Of a DNA stretch of 37,833 nucleotides, positions 35,584 through 37,833 are shown one piece after another. The notes under the pieces are model-generated. The model was not told the origin of the DNA and did no database searches. It saw only the letters and a list, made by a program, of their open reading frames with translations. The first letter of the stretch is position 1. Each line of letters begins with the position of its first letter. The DNA is from Klenkia sp. PcliD-1-E (GTDB lineage: Bacteria; Actinomycetota; Actinomycetes; Mycobacteriales; Geodermatophilaceae): assembly GCF_024124375.1 (NCBI RefSeq), contig NZ_JAMXRZ010000030.1, positions 1 through 37,833 of the forward strand, given 5' to 3'. Both the position numbers and the translations under genes were made by a program.

Positions 35584-36294
35584 ATGAGCGCTTCGCGCGG
35601 CCGTCGGGACAACGGCCTGGACGCCTCCCTCTGGCACCCCCTGCGCGACGTCGACCCCCGGGTCGGGGAGCACCTGCTCGACGTGCTGCGCGAGGAGGGC
35701 ATCGCCGCCTACCTGGCGCCCTCCACCGACACCGGGCCCTACACCCGCACCCAGTTCCTGCCCTCGCCGCCCACCGACCGGCTCTTCGTCGACCGCGCCC
35801 GCCGGGCCGACGCCCGCACCCTGGTCGACACCCACGCCGACGAGCACCCCGCGGCCGAGCCCACCCCCCGGCGGCGGCGCACAGACCGCGCCGAGGACGC
35901 CGCCGCCACCGACGCCGAGTTCGCCCGCATCGTCGCCGCCTGGCAGGCCGAGGAGGCCGCCGCCGGCGCACCCCCTGCACCGCCCGAGCAGCCGCCCGAG
36001 CAGCCGCGGGACGACCCGCCGCCCCCGCCGGCCGAGGTCCCGGTGCTCGACCGGCCCGAGGAGCACTTCGAGCCCCCGCCGCCCCCGCCGCTGCCGGTGC
36101 CGGCGCCGGCCTCGCTGTACGCGCTGCTGCTCATCGCGGCAGGCGCGGTCTGCATCATCGCCCCCGGCGCCATCGGGCTCAGCCTGGACCTGGGCATCGT
36201 CATCGGTGTGCTGGCCGTGGTGGGCGGGGTCGCCGTCCTGGTCTCGCGGATGCGCGACCGCCCCGACGACGGCGACGACGGCGCCGTCGTCTGA
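35584..36294 (+). CDS. membrane protein with soluble N-terminal domain and Pro-rich linker
   Basis: A 236-residue protein. The first 85 residues (LDASLWHPLRDVDPRVGEHLLDVLREEGIAAYLAPS, LPSPPTDRLFVDRARRADARTLVD) form a compact domain seen widely in actinobacteria in my memory but without known function. A Pro/Glu-rich linker (about 120-175) follows, then two transmembrane helices (about 178-214) and an acidic tail, DUF308-like. It may report on or anchor something at the membrane; the function is unknown. GGGAGG lies 3-4 nt before ATG 35584. It is divergent from plsC and ends before a clear terminator hairpin. Confidence 0.8.
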   Translation: MSASRGRRDNGLDASLWHPLRDVDPRVGEHLLDVLREEGIAAYLAPSTDTGPYTRTQFLPSPPTDRLFVDRARRADARTLVDTHADEHPAAEPTPRRRRTDRAEDAAATDAEFARIVAAWQAEEAAAGAPPAPPEQPPEQPRDDPPPPPAEVPVLDRPEEHFEPPPPPPLPVPAPASLYALLLIAAGAVCIIAPGAIGLSLDLGIVIGVLAVVGGVAVLVSRMRDRPDDGDDGAVV

Positions 36295-36377
36295 GCTGTG
36301 TCCACTGTCGCCCTCCGGGCTCCCACCGCGGCCAGGGCTGTGGTCACGCTCCGCTGAGCCATCCCTGCTCCTCCTCG

Positions 36378-36409
36378 GGCAGCCCCCGCTCGTCCCTCGG
36401 GGGGCTGCC
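36378..36409. terminator. hairpin between convergent genes
   Basis: Stem GGCAGCCCCC / GGGGGCTGCC (10 bp) with a 12-nt loop, in the 157-bp gap between the membrane protein gene and glkA. It is a likely shared terminator. The rest of the gap shows nothing I can name. Confidence 0.7.
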
Positions 36410-36451
36410 GTCGTCGTCGCCTCCCGCCGTGCGGGTCGGCCCTCGGTCCAC

Positions 36452-37435
36452 CTAGGCGGTGCCGTCGGCGACGGCCTGGCGGGCGAGGTCGGCGGCGCCG
36501 ACGAGACCGGCCTGGGCGCCGAGCTGGGCGGCGACCACCGTGGGGCCCGGGCGGAAGCCGCGACCGGGCAGCGCCCGCTCCAGCCGCTCCCGTGCCGGAC
36601 CCAGCACCATCTCGCCCAGCACGCTCACGCCCCCACCGATGACGACGACGTCCGGGTCGAGGATCGCGGCCATGTCGGCGATGCCCTGGCCGAGCCAGGT
36701 GCCGACGTCGGCCAGCAGCTCCAGGGCGAGCGGGTCCCCGGCCTTGGCCGCGGTCGCGACGTCCTCGCCGGTCAGCCGCTCGGCCCGGCCGCCCACCCGC
36801 TCCAGCAGCAGCGCCGCCGCGGCCGGGGAGCTGGTGGCCACCTCGCGGGCGGTCAGCCCCAAGGCGTTGCCCGAGGCGTACTGCTCCCAGCAGCCGCGGT
36901 TGCCGCAGGCGCACAGCCGGCCGTCGGGGACCACCCGCATGTGGCCCCACTCGCCGGCCACGCCGTGCGCGCCGCGCTGCAGCCGGCCGTCGATGACCAT
37001 GCCGCCGCCGATCCCGGTGCCCAGCGTGATCATCACGGCCAGGTCCGAGCCGCGGGCCGCGCCGTAGCGGTACTCGGCCCACGCCGCGGCGTCCGCGTCG
37101 TTGCCCACCCACAGCGGCCGCTGCAGCCGCCGGGCGAGGTCCTGCCGCAGCGGCTGGTTCCGCCAGGCCAGGTGCGGGGAGAACAGCACCGTGTCGCCGG
37201 TGCGGTCGAACCAGCCGGCCGCGCCCACGCCGACGCCCACCAGCGGGCCGCCGTGCCGATCGGCGAGCTCCTCGACCACCGCGGCGATCGCGTCCTCGGT
37301 GGCCCGCACCGACGTCCCGGGGGTCGCCCTGCGAGCGGTGGCGGTGATGGTGCCGTCGGGCAGGACGACGCCGCCGGCCACCTTGGTGCCGCCGATGTCG
37401 ATGCCCAGCGCCGGCAGGTCCTGCGGCGAGCTCAT
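36452..37435 (-). CDS. glkA: ROK family glucokinase
   Basis: A 327-residue sugar kinase. The phosphate-binding DIGGTK (13-18), catalytic Asp113 in GNDADAAA, TLGTGIGGGM (138-146), and the zinc site His165 plus Cys175, Cys177, Cys182 (GEWGHM, CACGNRGC) are those of ROK glucokinases like Streptomyces GlkA. It makes glucose 6-phosphate from glucose and ATP (or polyphosphate, less likely as the usual PPGK signature is not seen). It has no N-terminal HTH, so it is a kinase and not an NagC-type repressor. It starts in the stop of the small Cys protein (ATGA). Confidence 0.88.
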   Translation of the reverse strand: MSSPQDLPALGIDIGGTKVAGGVVLPDGTITATARRATPGTSVRATEDAIAAVVEELADRHGGPLVGVGVGAAGWFDRTGDTVLFSPHLAWRNQPLRQDLARRLQRPLWVGNDADAAAWAEYRYGAARGSDLAVMITLGTGIGGGMVIDGRLQRGAHGVAGEWGHMRVVPDGRLCACGNRGCWEQYASGNALGLTAREVATSSPAAAALLLERVGGRAERLTGEDVATAAKAGDPLALELLADVGTWLGQGIADMAAILDPDVVVIGGGVSVLGEMVLGPARERLERALPGRGFRPGPTVVAAQLGAQAGLVGAADLARQAVADGTA

Positions 37436-37731
37436 GCCACCTCGATGCGTTGCACGGGGACCGGCGCGGGAGCCGGGCCGGGGTCGGGCTGCGGTGCCGG
37501 GGGGTCCTCGGGGCGGGCCGACCCGCGCAGCGCGGTGGCCGCGGTGGTGAGCAGGTCGGCCAGCGCCTCGGACAGCTCCGGCCGCTGCCCGCGCAGCACC
37601 GCCAGCGCGGTGCACACCGGGCAGGTACGGCACTCCGCGGCGTGGTCCTCGCCGGCCGCGCCGCCCAGCGCACCGGTCAGCGACTCGACCAGGCCGCGCA
37701 GCTGCTCGCCCAGCGGCGGGGTCGCGGTCAC
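37432..37731 (-). CDS. small protein with a Cys-rich (CxxCPxC-like) motif
   Basis: A 99-residue protein. EDHAAECRTCPVCTALAVLRGQRPELSEALADLL contains the HxxxCxxCPxC cluster that may bind zinc, flanked by a helical N-terminus and a Pro/Ala-rich tail from residue 73 that is probably disordered. Similar small proteins precede glucokinase or an ATPase gene in other actinobacteria in my memory (Streptomyces glkA region), but function is unknown. GTG 37731 is chosen because GTGA overlaps the stop of the upstream gene; the frame is open further upstream. Its stop overlaps the glkA start. Confidence 0.7.
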   Translation of the reverse strand: MTATPPLGEQLRGLVESLTGALGGAAGEDHAAECRTCPVCTALAVLRGQRPELSEALADLLTTAATALRGSARPEDPPAPQPDPGPAPAPVPVQRIEVA

Positions 37732-37833
37732 CGGGCGGCCTCGGCGGCCAGCAGGTCCGCCGGCCACTGCGCGGGGTCGGCGGCGAAGGCGACGGCGAGG
37801 ACGGCGTCCGGCGTCCCCGGGTGGTGGACCGCC
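37728..37833 (-). CDS. C-terminal end of an upstream gene (partial)
   Basis: The last 34 codons of a gene cut by the window edge, ending FAADPAQWPADLLAAEAAR and TGA. The stop overlaps the GTG of the small Cys protein. Codon usage and the coupling support a real gene. In M. tuberculosis and Streptomyces an ArsA-like ATPase is close to this position, but the visible residues do not allow a family call. Confidence 0.6.
   Translation of the reverse strand, partial: AVHHPGTPDAVLAVAFAADPAQWPADLLAAEAAR

Noticed and set aside
36452-37435. ROK gene as an NagC/XylR-type repressor
   Set aside because: There is no N-terminal winged helix; the protein starts at the ATP-binding DIGGTK region.

Overview
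The window is GC-rich (most third codon positions are G or C), densely coding, and many genes start with GTG followed by ACC. Gene content points to a pigmented actinobacterium: mycothiol-dependent maleylpyruvate isomerase fold, actinobacterial LexA boxes, an adenosine kinase very close to mycobacterial AdoK, class II DAHP synthase, PknL-type PASTA kinase and an Rv2175c-type HTH protein. With two carotenoid gene groups and a chemoreceptor, Geodermatophilaceae (Geodermatophilus, Blastococcus, Modestobacter) is my best guess; this is inference, not a search result.

Layout. 1-504: minus-strand DUF6504 gene and the start of another gene, behind two LexA boxes. 600-3020: DinB/MDMPI enzyme, a frameshifted pseudogene, and a Fic protein whose promoter carries an evenly spaced repeat array. 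3101-4203: YbaK-type deacylase and a GNAT. 4203-8294: tightly coupled operon of a CrtO-like oxidoreductase, CruF-like hydratase, CruG-like glycosyltransferase and a flavin reductase. 8312-8970: Phd/VapC toxin-antitoxin pair. 8977-12335: adenosine kinase, CDP-alcohol phosphatidyltransferase, secreted lipase, and an ASCH/HTH/HhH protein. 12426-15246: LolA/RseB-like secreted protein with an ABC exporter. 15297-17318: UPF0303 protein, an unknown protein, MetF. 17420-20951: crtE-crtI-crtB. 20976-24517: Rv2175c-like HTH, FMN oxidase, PknL. 24635-30673: threonine aldolase, AroG, NmrA-like reductase, chemoreceptor, 3'-5' exoribonuclease. 30688-34682: divergent SDR versus Baeyer-Villiger monooxygenase/hydrolase/TetR module with twin operators. 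34696-37833: PlsC, a membrane protein, ROK glucokinase, a small Cys-rich protein and a partial gene.

How the genes work together. CrtE, CrtI and CrtB would make GGPP, phytoene and then lycopene-type polyenes; the separate operon at 4203-7650 would oxidise, hydrate and glycosylate the product. From 16419 to 35454 the order metF / idsA-crtE / Rv2175c / pknL / aroG / Rv2179c / plsC follows the M. tuberculosis Rv2172c-Rv2182c block as I remember it, with carotenoid genes and several accessory genes inserted. About ten genes have a NANNNT -10 box 6-8 nt before the start codon and no Shine-Dalgarno, so leaderless transcription looks common.

I found no tRNA, rRNA, CRISPR array, insertion sequence or prophage. 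The best candidates for new biology are the Fic promoter array, the TetR/BVMO module with twin operators, the LolA-like/ABC system, the ASCH-HTH-HhH protein, and a 46-bp intergenic repeat that sits at the same distance from two stop codons.
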